Counted from the stretch's first letter, positions 26,363 to 36,121 are shown. The stretch is 64,000 nt of DNA from Globicatella sulfidifaciens DSM 15739 (GCF_900167405.1 NZ_FUWO01000013.1:1-64000), one strand, 5' to 3'. Notes: generated by a model not told the origin, from the letters alone. Numbers and translations: made by a program.

Positions 26363-27028
26363 TTATTCAATTAAGAAGCGGTCTGAAATGTCTACACCCG
26401 ACTCGGCTAATTCGCTAAAGAAATCCTCAACAAATTGCACCATTCGTTGATGACGTTTGTTAGCTAGTTTTTGGCCTTTATCGGTCACAATTAAATCCTT
26501 GAGTTTTAATAATTTTTCATCAAAATGAGCAATAGCGTTACGTTTTTTTTGACGATAATCAGCATAGTTATTTAATTCAACCTTTGCTAAAGCAGGATCA
26601 TAAAAGGGAGCGTGTTTTACTTGGCCATTATATTGAAAGGTGCGCGCAATCCCAATGGCGCCCATGGCATCTAATAAATCAGCATCGCTGACAATCATTG
26701 CTGCTCGAGTCCGGTCAACTTGATGGAATCCACCTTTGTAACCAATCGATTGTATATCTTTGATTAAACGTGAGTATAATGTTGGCTCAATGTGATGGTC
26801 AGCTAGAATATTTTTTAACTGTTGTAATGCATCATCAGGATTGAGTTTATCATCTAACTCTTCATGGAGTAGAGCTAATAATTTAATGTACTCGCAATCA
26901 TCTTGCGGTTGTGCCAGATTTAAAGCTAAATAAGTAACACGGTAAATATGAAACCAATCGTGTCCACTGGCTTCATTTTGATACTTGGTTTTAATATACT
27001 GTTCAAGTTGTTCGATGTTATTAATCAT
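26363..27028 (-). CDS. HD-domain phosphohydrolase, YedJ-like
   Basis: A 221-residue helical protein of the HD superfamily, which usually hydrolyses phosphate esters or nucleotides. The first His lies in SGHDWFH (His23). The signature HD pair reads HE here (LLHEELDDKL, residues 55-56), and the later metal Asp lies in DADLLDAMGAIG. Whether the Asp-to-Glu change keeps activity is unknown. Stand-alone gene on the minus strand. Confidence 0.8.
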   Translation of the reverse strand: MINNIEQLEQYIKTKYQNEASGHDWFHIYRVTYLALNLAQPQDDCEYIKLLALLHEELDDKLNPDDALQQLKNILADHHIEPTLYSRLIKDIQSIGYKGGFHQVDRTRAAMIVSDADLLDAMGAIGIARTFQYNGQVKHAPFYDPALAKVELNNYADYRQKKRNAIAHFDEKLLKLKDLIVTDKGQKLANKRHQRMVQFVEDFFSELAESGVDISDRFLIE

Positions 27029-27722
27029 AATAGCGCTCCTTGTATTATATCATTAAAAATCTCTTTGACTGAGGGGGAATCATTTAAAGCCGAATCATCA
27101 TCCTATCACGGGGCTTGGTGTCCTAACCTTGAGCGATACCTCTTGGAAAGAATGATAACATAACCAACACACTTATGCCTTATCGCTTACCTCCTTTAAA
27201 GACGATGATTGACCATCCTCGCAAATGCCGACTTAATTTTCTAAGCTAATGATTATCATTATAGCGTGTTTTTGATACAATGAATACAATTAGATGACAT
27301 GGAGTGTCATGAACGATGGAAACGATTGGGAGTAGACCAGAAGTTGAAAATTGAATAAATTTTGCTTCGTCTTCCTACCCCCCCGCACAGTTTGAGGCCA
27401 CTCAACCCTTGCGCTTTTAATGAATAAGCACTAATTTGACTGAATTTTTTCAAATTTATGTTCAATATCATTAAGACGCAGTTTGAAACCACTCAACCCT
27501 TGCGCTTTTAATTATCGAGCAAACTTATCTATTTTAAGTCAATTGAGTGAAAGAAAAACATTACCTTAACGTCAAAAGAAGCCTATTTCCGGCATAAAAG
27601 TAGGAAATAAATCAACAGGAGTGCCATGATAGTAATCCGTTTTAATTAAATTTTAGGTATTTATTTTACAATCGAAATGTTAATATGCCTATCTGAGAAT
27701 AGTAGAGAGAAGAGGGATTAAG
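27029..27722. other. Long spacer with a 34-bp direct repeat
   Basis: No convincing gene. The segment 27388-27421 is repeated at 27479-27512 with 32 of 34 bases identical (core CCACTCAACCCTTGCGCTTT). A tract of eight C (27378-27384 area) and GCTTCGTCTTCCTACC resemble pieces in other spacers of this region. The promoter of the response regulator gene must lie near the right end but is not obvious. Confidence 0.5.
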
Positions 27723-28397
27723 ATGAAACTGTTATTAGCAGAAGATGAAAAAGATCTTGCTAAAGGATTGAAAGCAATTCTTGAACATAATAAATATATA
27801 GTGGATGTGGTTCATGATGGCGAAGATGCTTTATACTATGCTCAAACGGAACATTATGATTGTCTGATTTTAGACGTGATGATGCCGAAAAAATCTGGTT
27901 TTGAAGTGCTTTTTCAATTAAGAAAAGAAGGCTATCAAACCCCAATCTTATTATTAACGGCCAAAAACCAATTAGAAGATAAAGTAACCGGACTCGATTT
28001 AGGAGCTGATGATTACTTGACGAAACCTTTTGACACACCAGAGTTATTAGCTCGAATTCGTTCGGTTTTACGGCGCCCAAATAATTTTGTTTCCGAGATT
28101 TTGACGGTTGGAGACTGTATTTTAGATCGCAGTAATTATCAACTCCAAGCCAATGGCAAACAAGTGACGTTAAATAACAAAGAATTCCAATTGATTGAGA
28201 TGTTCTTTTTAAATAACAATCAAGTTTTATCCAAAGAATTAATTATGGATCGTATTTGGGGGTTGGAATCAGAAGCCGAAATCAATGTTGTTTGGGTGAA
28301 TATTTCTTCATTACGTAAAAAATTACAACAATTAAATTCAAAAGTAAAAATTTCCGCACAACGAGGATTAGGCTATACTTTAGAAGTGGAAGATTAA
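27723..28397 (+). CDS. OmpR-family response regulator
   Basis: A 224-residue two-component regulator. The receiver domain (1-118) has the acidic pair near residue 8, phosphoacceptor Asp51 (LILDVMMP) and Lys103 (LTKPFD). A winged-helix output domain follows (about 127-222). GAGGGATT precedes the ATG. Its likely partner kinase starts 366 bp downstream, an unusually wide gap. Target genes are unknown. Confidence 0.92.
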   Translation: MKLLLAEDEKDLAKGLKAILEHNKYIVDVVHDGEDALYYAQTEHYDCLILDVMMPKKSGFEVLFQLRKEGYQTPILLLTAKNQLEDKVTGLDLGADDYLTKPFDTPELLARIRSVLRRPNNFVSEILTVGDCILDRSNYQLQANGKQVTLNNKEFQLIEMFFLNNNQVLSKELIMDRIWGLESEAEINVVWVNISSLRKKLQQLNSKVKISAQRGLGYTLEVED

Positions 28398-28762
28398 TCG
28401 AACGATTGAAAAAAGTGAGTGGGTAAGAAGTAGAAATGCGATTAAATTTCGCTTTGTCTATTTAAGCGCGCACCGGTGAGTAGATATCAAATAAGTACTT
28501 AAGACACCATTCGATGCCGTTGGCTAATGTGTCATAAAAACATCAGAAGGAATCAAAAGTCATTGTTAAAGTTATTGGCTATCTTCAAGAAGATTAGACG
28601 AAACAGATAAAAAATGGAAAATGTTCGCTTCGCCTATTCTTTAGTTAGTGATAATATTGGTGAAATACTATCTCAATTTATAATTACACGATACAATGAC
28701 GATAAATGTTCTGCAATAAAAATAATATTAGGGAGTTTGAATGCGAATGAAGGTGAAGCGAA
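28398..28762. other. Spacer between response regulator and kinase
   Basis: No gene is supported. It holds degenerate copies of spacer motifs seen elsewhere (AAGTAGAAATGCG, GTTCGCTTCGCC). A nine-codon frame at 28741-28770 ends just inside the kinase start and could couple translation. Confidence 0.4.
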
Positions 28763-30094
28763 TTGATTAATGAGATGAAACGCCGCTTTATGATTGTGTC
28801 AATGGGATCTTTTACCGTCGTAATGCTCATTTTGTTTTTAGTCTTAAATGGTTTCAATTATGCGCAAGTTATTAGTCGACAAGAGCAACAGACACTCGAC
28901 TTCGTTGAAATGCAATTAGGTATCAACCAACGTGAGATTACTTTAAATAATGGCGCCACCGTCCTGATCGAACCCACGCCCAAAATTCGTAATAATACCT
29001 TTAATTTTGAGAACTTCTTTGGTTTAATTAAAGAGGAACGTGAAACCCGCGATATGATTGACTTTTTCTATGTTGTATTTGATAGTGAAGGGAAAATCAA
29101 ACAAACAACCATCGGTATCGGGGAGAATATTACTGAAGCAGCTGCTCAAGAAGCTGCCATCGAAATCTATGGACAAGAGCTTACACATGGTTGGTCGGGT
29201 TATTATCGCTTTATGAAGAAAGTGTTGTTAGATGGACGAACGCTGGTGATGTATGTTGATTCGTTTGCCGAGATTGAAATGATTGTTCGTTTTTTTAGTT
29301 TATCAGCTGGGATTTTCGCAATATTATTAATTGTCGTTTATTTATTATTGGCTTATTTCTCTAAAAAAGCCATCATGCCATTAGTAAAAAATATTGAACG
29401 CCAAAAAAAATTTATCAGCAATGCCAGTCATGAAATCAAAACACCTTTGGCTGTTTTATCGACGAATAATGATGTGATGGAAATGATTGGATATAAAAAT
29501 GAATGGACTGAAAGTAATCGTAATCAAATTAAACGGTTGAATATGTTGATTGAGCAAATGTTGCTGTTAGCTCGTTTTGATGAAGGAAAAAATACCATTG
29601 AATTGACGAAGGTCAACTTGACCGATTTAATAAAAAATGAAATTAATGAGTTGAGTACTTTAATTAAAGAGAATGACAAAACGATTTTGCTGGAATTACC
29701 GGATAATTTAGTCGAAACAACAGATGAAGCAAGTATGCGTCAATTAACCACTATTTTATTAGAAAATGCCGTCAAATATCATGTAGGAAGCGAACCGATT
29801 ATCATTAAATGGCAACCAGCCAAACGCGAATTATGGTTTGAAAATGAATGTGACCCGATGACTGAAGAAGAACGTAAACAATTATTTGAAAGGTTTTATC
29901 GACGTGATACAGCTCGCAACCGCGAACAAGGTGGTAGCGGAATGGGCTTGTCAATTGCAGCAGCAGTTGCAAAAGCAGCGGGGTTAAAACTGACAACCGA
30001 GTTAATCAATCCATCACGTATCGCATTTAAAATTGGTTTTAATGGGCACAACAAAGATAGTTGGCAAATTAAACAACGCTTGTTTAAAAAATAA
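28763..30094 (+). CDS. Sensor histidine kinase
   Basis: A membrane kinase of 443 residues. Two membrane segments (about 9-30 and 176-202) bracket an extracellular sensor of about 145 residues. The H box has His223 (NASHEIKTP), and the N, G1 and G2 boxes (LLENAVKYH, GGSGMGLSI) complete the catalytic domain. TTG 28763 is preferred because AAGGTG lies 7 bp upstream; the next ATG is 12 bp further. It pairs with the regulator at 27723. Confidence 0.88.
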   Translation: MINEMKRRFMIVSMGSFTVVMLILFLVLNGFNYAQVISRQEQQTLDFVEMQLGINQREITLNNGATVLIEPTPKIRNNTFNFENFFGLIKEERETRDMIDFFYVVFDSEGKIKQTTIGIGENITEAAAQEAAIEIYGQELTHGWSGYYRFMKKVLLDGRTLVMYVDSFAEIEMIVRFFSLSAGIFAILLIVVYLLLAYFSKKAIMPLVKNIERQKKFISNASHEIKTPLAVLSTNNDVMEMIGYKNEWTESNRNQIKRLNMLIEQMLLLARFDEGKNTIELTKVNLTDLIKNEINELSTLIKENDKTILLELPDNLVETTDEASMRQLTTILLENAVKYHVGSEPIIIKWQPAKRELWFENECDPMTEEERKQLFERFYRRDTARNREQGGSGMGLSIAAAVAKAAGLKLTTELINPSRIAFKIGFNGHNKDSWQIKQRLFKK

Positions 30095-31032
30095 TCAAGA
30101 CCGAGAGGCTAGGATGAAACGAAAGTTTTTTCTTGGCCTCTTATTTTATTTAATGGGAAGCATGAGAAGTTATGTAAGGATTTATTAATAATAATGTCAG
30201 AGAAAAGCAATTCGCTATCTATAGAGCCAAGTACTCTTTATTCGACTATCATCGTAAAGTTGCTGTGATAATCCTCCATAAAGGTGTTTCTTATAAATGT
30301 TATGAGAATTGTCCCGAAAAGGTTAATAAAGGAGCGTTCGCCAATCGGGTTCCCAGACTCATAGTTTAACTGATATTATCAATTAGGTTAAAGACTTAAA
30401 AATGAAGGTTTCTCTAAAAACTAGAATTGCTATAATATAAGAGAAGTTAAAAATATTCCTAGATTCACGAGTAAAAACTTGATAGATAAATCATAATTTT
30501 AGTATTTAGACAGTTTTATCGTGTATACTTAAGGAAACATTTATCTATCTCACTATTAAAAAATAATTTAACAATCAAAATTGAAAGCAATGTCTAAAGA
30601 TTTTAATTTAGGACTAAAAACTATCAAGATACATATCGTTTTCCTATCAACATCAATGTATTTAAATTAAAGAATTAGTTGATTGTTTAAACGGAGAACA
30701 ACCAATTTAAAATGATATGTTAGAACTAATGAAACAGATACAAGAGCAAAAGATAATAAAAATGCTGTGCTTTTTATTTAAAACCAAATAATAAGAATGG
30801 ATAGTGGACAAGAGTAGAAAATGAGAAAATTACCGCTTCAAATTCTTCCTACGACACCGTTGATCCGTTACCAAATAAGACTTTAAAACACTGTTTGGTT
30901 CAACTTAATCACTGTAAGTATAATTAACCAGCACGCACTTGACTGCATTTATTAAGTTTATGCGCAGTCAAATTTTAAAAGAAAATCGCAGTTGAGTTAG
31001 TTGACAATTAAAATATTTTGGGGGCAAGGATA
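30095..31032. other. Long gene-poor spacer with relic sequence
   Basis: No intact frame. Around 30600-30790 short stretches look like a decayed coding region (ELVDCLNGEQPI, then MLELMKQIQEQK after a stop), but the parent family cannot be named. From about 30800 to 30975 there is a diverged copy of a spacer sequence that recurs at 31740-31885. Confidence 0.45.
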
Positions 31033-31398
31033 ATGAGATTATGGCACGAAAAGATAATACCACTGCTTCCAAGGAATCAATTACTCGGCCAACATCGAGA
31101 ATGTTGTGCTTTAAGAGGAAATGGATGGGGGAAGAAACATGAGACGGTTGATTACGTATTTTTATATACACCTTACCACTTGTACCAATACCATTTATTA
31201 GTAATGAATGAAATGGAGCAAAGAGGTTACAATGTATCTCAAGAATGGAAAGATAAAAATTATAGAGGGAAAAATGCAAAAGAGTATCAGAATCTTAAAG
31301 AGGAATCTATTAATAATCCAATTTATAAAGAGCATAATGACTCTTATTTATCTGAATGTCTGAAAAATTTAGAAGCAAAAGGAATACAAAACTTGTAA
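31033..31398 (+). CDS. Pyrimidine dimer glycosylase/endonuclease V-like protein
   Basis: A 121-residue protein of the TIGR02328 family, related to T4 endonuclease V. The family start MRLWHEKIIPLLPRNQLLGQ and the CCALRGNGWGKKH block are present, followed by YHLLVMNEMEQRGY. The ATG at 31033 is chosen because it begins at the family's conserved MRLWH; an in-frame TTG at 31018 would add five residues. A role in repairing UV dimers is inferred from the family name; activity has not been shown for most members. Confidence 0.8.
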   Translation: MRLWHEKIIPLLPRNQLLGQHRECCALRGNGWGKKHETVDYVFLYTPYHLYQYHLLVMNEMEQRGYNVSQEWKDKNYRGKNAKEYQNLKEESINNPIYKEHNDSYLSECLKNLEAKGIQNL

Positions 31399-31917
31399 AG
31401 AAATGAAATATTTTATCAAGTGCCAGAAAATATTTGTGCTTTATAACAAGAAAAAGTATTACCAATGGATATAAATTTATAAAATGAAAGAAGCAAATTG
31501 AATCCCATGATTAAAAGCGACGATTAAATTAAGAGCTTCAGAGACACTTTTGATTCATTAACCAAATAAAGTTATTTCTATGTTTAGATAAGTCAAAGAG
31601 TTTGCAATGAAAATGCGAAGCTATGAAATTTTTATACAAAGTATTCATCCAATAAAAAGTCTCGAGTTTTTCTGTGAAAAAATTCGTACGAATGTAATTC
31701 CTATTTTCAACTGGGATATATAGAAGTAAGTCATGTTTCTCGTGATTACTAATTAGTCTGCACACTATCGTACTGTTGATCCGTTATTACAGAAGCCCTT
31801 AAATCTTAGTTTGATAGTATTCAATCACAGAGGTTACAATTATCAAACACGCTTATGATTGATTTTATTATCTTTATGCCTAGTCACTATACAATATTTT
31901 TAACAAGGAGAAGCAAT
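31399..31917. other. Gene-free spacer with a recurring sequence
   Basis: No coding frame is supported. The part 31765-31885 aligns loosely with 30865-30975 (shared GTTGATCCGTTA, then ACACGC...ATTTTATTA...TTTATGC...AGTCA). It sits just upstream of the TspO-like gene. Confidence 0.4.
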
Positions 31918-32703
31918 ATGGAAAATTTAAATACACAAACAAAAGCATGGATTAACTTGATGGCCTTTTTAATAAGTTTAGGTGTCAATGCTTTAGGTGC
32001 CTTAGGCCAATTCAATGGTATGAGCCAAAAAGCAATTTCTGATAAGTACCATACACTGATTACACCAGCACCCATTACTTTTTCAATTTGGAGTATCATC
32101 TATCTATTGCTTTTAATCACTCTGATTGTGATGATTATAAAAGCGAAAGATAAAGCATATAAAAAAATGATAGATATTTTATCTCCAATTTTTCTTATAA
32201 GTTGTATCTTTAATATGTTGTGGATTGTAAGTTTTTCTTACGAAAAAATAGGCATTTCAACACTATTAATATTCGGCTTACTTTTCAGTTTGACAACAAT
32301 TAACAAAAAATTACTTCAACATAAACGAGAAATTCCCTATCGACTTGTCAGCATCACCTTCGGCCTATATGCGGGTTGGGTAACGATTGCTACAGTTGTC
32401 AATATTGCTAGCTACTTAGTCAGCATCAGTTGGAATGGTTTAGGGATAGATCCAATCATTTGGGCACCGATGACCTTGATTATTTCTTTAGTGATTGTTA
32501 CTACTATAAAGATGAATTTAAAAAATGCGCTGTATTCATTACCAGTAGCATGGGCATTTTTTGGAATATTAATGGAAATTGACCGATTAGCAGACCCACT
32601 AAATTATGGACCTTATATGAAACCCGTTATTATGGTGGGGATCTTCTTTTTATTGTATCTTTCAATTAAACAGTTTAAACAAAATAATTATGATGCAATT
32701 TAG
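31918..32703 (+). CDS. TspO/MBR-like membrane protein
   Basis: A 261-residue membrane protein with about seven hydrophobic segments. The segment ITPAPITFSIWSIIYLLLL matches the tryptophan-rich sensory protein (TspO/MBR) signature. AAGGAG lies 8 bp before the ATG at 31918; the longer frame from 31855 lacks a ribosome binding site. Bacterial TspO proteins bind porphyrins and are tied to stress responses, but function in this lineage is unknown. A terminator follows. Confidence 0.78.
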   Translation: MENLNTQTKAWINLMAFLISLGVNALGALGQFNGMSQKAISDKYHTLITPAPITFSIWSIIYLLLLITLIVMIIKAKDKAYKKMIDILSPIFLISCIFNMLWIVSFSYEKIGISTLLIFGLLFSLTTINKKLLQHKREIPYRLVSITFGLYAGWVTIATVVNIASYLVSISWNGLGIDPIIWAPMTLIISLVIVTTIKMNLKNALYSLPVAWAFFGILMEIDRLADPLNYGPYMKPVIMVGIFFLLYLSIKQFKQNNYDAI

Positions 32704-33212
32704 TTAGGAGAACAAATAGTGGTAATAAAGTTATTTCATGATACTTGACTTTTATTGTGGACACTATTAGACAAATAAAAGACATTATCTGATAAAGATT
32801 CCTTGAGATTTTAATGAGAGGAATCTTTTTTTGGTGGAAAACTTGTTGGCCTGTCATAAAGATGTTATACCTGGAAGCAATTCAACTAGCTAAACCTTTT
32901 AATTGCTGAATTGTTCAACCCATCTCAGCAAATAGCTTTGGAAAGTTTCATCTTAACTATTAGGATTACTTTAAAAGAATCCACTTTGCTAATGCAGTCC
33001 GATGTTTATCGTTTGATTGAATTTTTATGTTGAAAGATAATAGAAGTGAAATTACTGACTCACGATATAAGAAAGCAGTATTGTTTTAAAGAAGCGTTTA
33101 AAGTATTGTCAAAAGATACTGTTGTAGCAATCGTAAGCACGAAGGGGATTGCACATTGAATTTAACTTAAAAGTAAGGTATTCTAAAGAAAATGAAAGAG
33201 GAGTGAAATCGC
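32704..33212. other. Spacer upstream of the RNA methyltransferase
   Basis: Apart from the terminator at 32794, no gene or clear repeat is seen. It has the same degenerate AT-rich character as the spacers at 28.4, 30.1 and 31.4 kb. Confidence 0.4.
32794..32832 (+). terminator. Terminator after the TspO-like gene
   Basis: A 10-bp stem AAAGATTCCT / AGGAATCTTT with a 15-nt loop is followed by a T-run. Confidence 0.8.
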
Positions 33213-34589
33213 GTGTCAAAAAATAAAAACTTTAAGAAAAACCAAGAGGTAGTGGGACTCGTTGAAGATTTAACTTCAGAAGGGTTAGGCGTGATTCGGG
33301 TGGACGGTTTTCCATTATTCGTTGAAGGCGCGATACCTGGCGAAATTGTTCATGCCAAAATCATGAAAGCGACCAAAAACTTCGGTTTCGCTCGCTTAGT
33401 TGAAATAGAAAATCCGGCTTATGATCGTCGAGAAATTATCGACCCGATCGGTCGTCAAATCGGTACGATGACCTTGCAACATATGAGCTATGATTTACAA
33501 CTCGCTTTTAAACAAGAAACAGTGCGCAATGCCTTTCGTAAATTAGGCGGTTTTAAGAACATTGAAGTGCGCATGACCTTAGGGATGAGTCATCCATGGG
33601 AATATCGTAATAAGGCACAAATTCCAACGAGAATGGTAAATGGAGAGTTAGAGACTGGCTTCTTTAGAAAGAATTCGCATGATTTAGTTCCAGTCGAAAA
33701 TTTTTATATTCAACATCCTGAGATTGACCGCGCGGTTGCGGTGGTTAAAAATATTTTACGTCAGTTTAAAGTAGAAGCTTATAATGAAGAAGGTCATTCA
33801 GGGATGATGCGGCATATTATTGTTAAACGCGGACATTATTCCGGTGAAATGATGGTTATCCTGGTCATTAATCAAAAAGCAATGCCCCAAGAAGAGGCGA
33901 TTGCCCAAGAAATTATGGTGCAATTACCGGAAGTCGTATCGGTCATTTTGAATGTCCAAGATAAAAAGACCAATGTCATTATGGGACCAGAATCTCGAGT
34001 ATTAGCAGGTGAAGGTGAGTATCGTGATCAAATGTTAGGCAAACAATTCTTTATCTCCGCCCACTCATTTTATCAAGTGAATACCCCACAAGCGGAAGTG
34101 CTTTACCAAGAAGCGATTAAAGCTGCGGCGATTAAAGACACCGATACCGTCTTAGATGCTTATTGTGGAATTGGCACCATTTCCTTAGCACTGGCCGATC
34201 ATGCGAAACAAGTGTATGCGATGGAAATCGTTCCACAAGCCATTGAAATGGCTAAGAAAAATGCTGAGTATAATTATGTGGACAATGTGATTTTCGAAGC
34301 CGGAAAAGCCGAAGAAGTCCTACCAAAATGGAATCAAGAAGGCGTTCAATTTGATGTGGTAGTCGTTGACCCACCTAGAAAAGGATTAGACCCTGCCTTT
34401 GTCGAAAGTGTCATCGAACAAGCGCCCGAACGCATCGCCTACGTCAGCTGTAACCCTGCCACCTGTGCCAGAGATTGCCGACTGTTCGCGGATGCCGGCT
34501 ATCAGGTGAAATACGTACAACCAGTGGACTTATTCCCACAGACCGTGCATGTGGAGTGCGTGGTATTGATGTCTAGGGTGGATGAATAA
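33213..34589 (+). CDS. rlmCD: 23S rRNA uracil-C5 methyltransferase, RlmCD-type
   Basis: A SAM-dependent m5U methyltransferase of the RumA/TrmA family, 458 residues. A TRAM domain (about 8-65) leads, then SFYQVNTPQAEVLY, the SAM motif LDAYCGIGTISLALA, VVVDPPRKGL and the catalytic Cys413 in YVSCNPATC. The usual 4Fe-4S Cys cluster is missing: the CGGC-type block reads IGTM before LQHMSYDLQL (about 88-100). In Bacillus the single RlmCD modifies U747 and U1939; that role is inferred. It starts with GTG after GAGGAG. Confidence 0.9.
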   Translation: MSKNKNFKKNQEVVGLVEDLTSEGLGVIRVDGFPLFVEGAIPGEIVHAKIMKATKNFGFARLVEIENPAYDRREIIDPIGRQIGTMTLQHMSYDLQLAFKQETVRNAFRKLGGFKNIEVRMTLGMSHPWEYRNKAQIPTRMVNGELETGFFRKNSHDLVPVENFYIQHPEIDRAVAVVKNILRQFKVEAYNEEGHSGMMRHIIVKRGHYSGEMMVILVINQKAMPQEEAIAQEIMVQLPEVVSVILNVQDKKTNVIMGPESRVLAGEGEYRDQMLGKQFFISAHSFYQVNTPQAEVLYQEAIKAAAIKDTDTVLDAYCGIGTISLALADHAKQVYAMEIVPQAIEMAKKNAEYNYVDNVIFEAGKAEEVLPKWNQEGVQFDVVVVDPPRKGLDPAFVESVIEQAPERIAYVSCNPATCARDCRLFADAGYQVKYVQPVDLFPQTVHVECVVLMSRVDE

Positions 34590-34612
34590 GAAGAGTTGAA
34601 GTGTTGATAGAA

Positions 34613-34668
34613 TAAGGTTTTCCAGTGGTTTTGGAGAATGTCCAAGCTGGGAAATCTTATTTTTATTT
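34613..34668 (+). terminator. Terminator after rlmCD
   Basis: TAAGGTTTTCCAG and CTGGGAAATCTTA form a 13-bp stem with a G-T pair, followed by a T-rich run. Confidence 0.7.
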
Positions 34669-34818
34669 GAGGAGAAATGAAGCGTGGCTTTCGGTAAAAG
34701 TAGGGTTGAGTAGACAGAATGGATTTTGGTAGGGGAGTTGATAAGTTAGATGAATTTTAAAATATATAAAAGGAAGATAGAAGATAAAGAAAAATCTATC
34801 TTCCTTAAATCAATAATT

Positions 34819-35433
34819 TTAGTTTGCGTAATAAGTTATAATCTGTGATAGAGCATTCTTTAAAAAGTCATCATTATCAGAGTTAAAGTTTAATGGGAAT
34901 GCTCCTATGCATTCATATGGTAGCTTATCGGATATTTGATGAGTTTCAGGATGGTCTCCAGGGAAGAGGACAAATGCTCCAATCGTATTTTTAATACCGT
35001 CCCTATACCCATGCATTTTTACTAAATCTTCATTCTTGCTAGTAGAATCGTTGGATACTCTAAATTTTGCATCAAAATGATAATTATAAATAATATCATC
35101 GTGAAAAATTTGTAATGTGAAATCAGGCTCGAAATTAACTGAATATGATGAGTTGTTTCGTTTAGTAAAGGAATGCTGAAATAATAATTTAGCTTGCGGT
35201 AATGATTCTTTAGCAGGGAAACTAAAAGTAACCCCATTGTTTGTTTCAGATAAAGAGATTGTATATATTTTGTCGGTCGTAAATGTAACATGTGCAGTTG
35301 CATCTTCATCATAGATATCTTGAATAATATCCACAAGTCTAAACAAACAAGTATATTCATATAATTTATCTATTGATCGATTTTGAAATAATTCAATTAA
35401 AGATTCATCATCAAAACAGCTTTCGATGAGCAA
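34819..35433 (-). pseudogene. C-terminal stump of a DUF2357/DUF524 restriction-like nuclease
   Basis: The 204 residues match the nuclease end of large DUF2357-DUF524 restriction endonuclease-like proteins. RSIDKLYEYTCLFRLV and a PD-(D/E)XK core (Pro103-Asp104, then Asp121-Ala-Lys123 in FDAKFR) are followed by LVKMHGYRDGI, GAFVLFPGD and IGAFPLN. Intact relatives are several hundred residues longer and often act with an McrB-like NTPase. Here the N-terminal part is cut off at about 35420, exactly where phage-derived sequence starts on the other strand. The partner gene is absent. Probably a dead defence gene. Confidence 0.75.
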
Positions 35434-35805
35434 ACAATAGAGAATTTAGAAAAACTGATTCAGAGTAAAAACACATTAATTAAACTGGCACTAGCTATTG
35501 AAACAACTAAAATTGCACTAGAAGACGACCGTATCATATTCCCTTGGTTTGAAAGAGAATTGACACCAGAGGAACTAGAAACATACACAAAGTTTATTGT
35601 CGCATTATGCGAAACAGCTCTAAAGCAAAAACGAGTGACGGCAGTTGAAAAACAAGTCGAAAACGAAAAATATGCATTTCGATGTTTCCTGTTAAAGCTA
35701 AATTTTATAGGCGATGAATATAAATCCGACAGAAAGCTCTTGATGTCAAAACTGTCAGGTGATTCTTCATTTAAAAGAACGAAAAAAATGGTGGAAGCTT
35801 CATGA
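35422..35805 (+). pseudogene. Truncated protein with ENEK-LSG C-terminal module
   Basis: An open frame enters from the junction near 35420 and runs 127 codons to a TGA that overlaps the next ATG (ATGA). The N-terminus is missing. Helical and charged; the last 50 residues carry a module starting QVENEKYAFRCFLLKL and ending LSGDSSF that recurs at the end of the amidoligase two genes downstream. Function unknown. A shorter protein from ATG 35560 is possible, but no good ribosome binding site precedes it. Confidence 0.7.
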
Positions 35806-36029
35806 ACAATATAACGAAAGAATCGCTGACCAAGTTAAAAAAACAATATCAGCCTGGAACAAGAGTACGTTTGATTGAAATGGATGATCCATATTCAAAT
35901 CTTATCCCAGGTGATGAAGGAACTGTTTCTTATGTCGATGATATAGGAACAATACACATAAAATGGGATAAAGGAAGTTCACTCGGAATTGTATTTGGAG
36001 TTGATAAGTGTCTAATCATCGAACAATAA
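35802..36029 (+). CDS. DUF4314 protein
   Basis: A 75-residue protein that matches DUF4314 in the block GTRVRLIEMDDPYSNLIPGD followed by EGTV...DIGTIHIKWDKGSSLG. The pattern suggests a small SH3-like beta barrel. It overlaps the upstream stop by four bases. DUF4314 genes recur in conjugative elements and prophages of Firmicutes next to amidoligase genes. Role unknown; a binding adaptor is possible. Confidence 0.82.
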   Translation: MNNITKESLTKLKKQYQPGTRVRLIEMDDPYSNLIPGDEGTVSYVDDIGTIHIKWDKGSSLGIVFGVDKCLIIEQ

Positions 36030-36071
36030 AAATACATTCAAATAAGTGTAGATAACACTTGATATATAAGG

Positions 36072-36121
36072 CTTTTAGAGTGATATATGTATGTAACAAA
36101 AACACACATACACTCTAAAAG
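36072..36121 (+). promoter_or_regulatory. Hairpin in the amidoligase 5' region
   Basis: CTTTTAGAGTG (36072-36082) pairs perfectly with CACTCTAAAAG (36111-36121). The right arm touches the GGGGATGATG ribosome binding region, so the fold could hide it. There is no T-run, so it is not a normal terminator. Possible translational control or RNA processing site. Confidence 0.5.

Noticed and set aside
27307..27492. 61-codon minus-strand frame over the direct repeat at 27.4 kb
   Set aside because: It spans the non-coding repeat and lacks a ribosome site.
31538..31765. 75-codon minus-strand frame in the spacer before the TspO-like gene
   Set aside because: No ribosome site, and it lies within a repeat-like spacer; the product resembles nothing known to me.
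34540..34590. 3' end of the rumA-type gene as the prophage attachment site
   Set aside because: Some serine-recombinase elements insert in rumA, but this gene is intact to its stop, has its own terminator, and no copy of its end is seen at the right side of the element.
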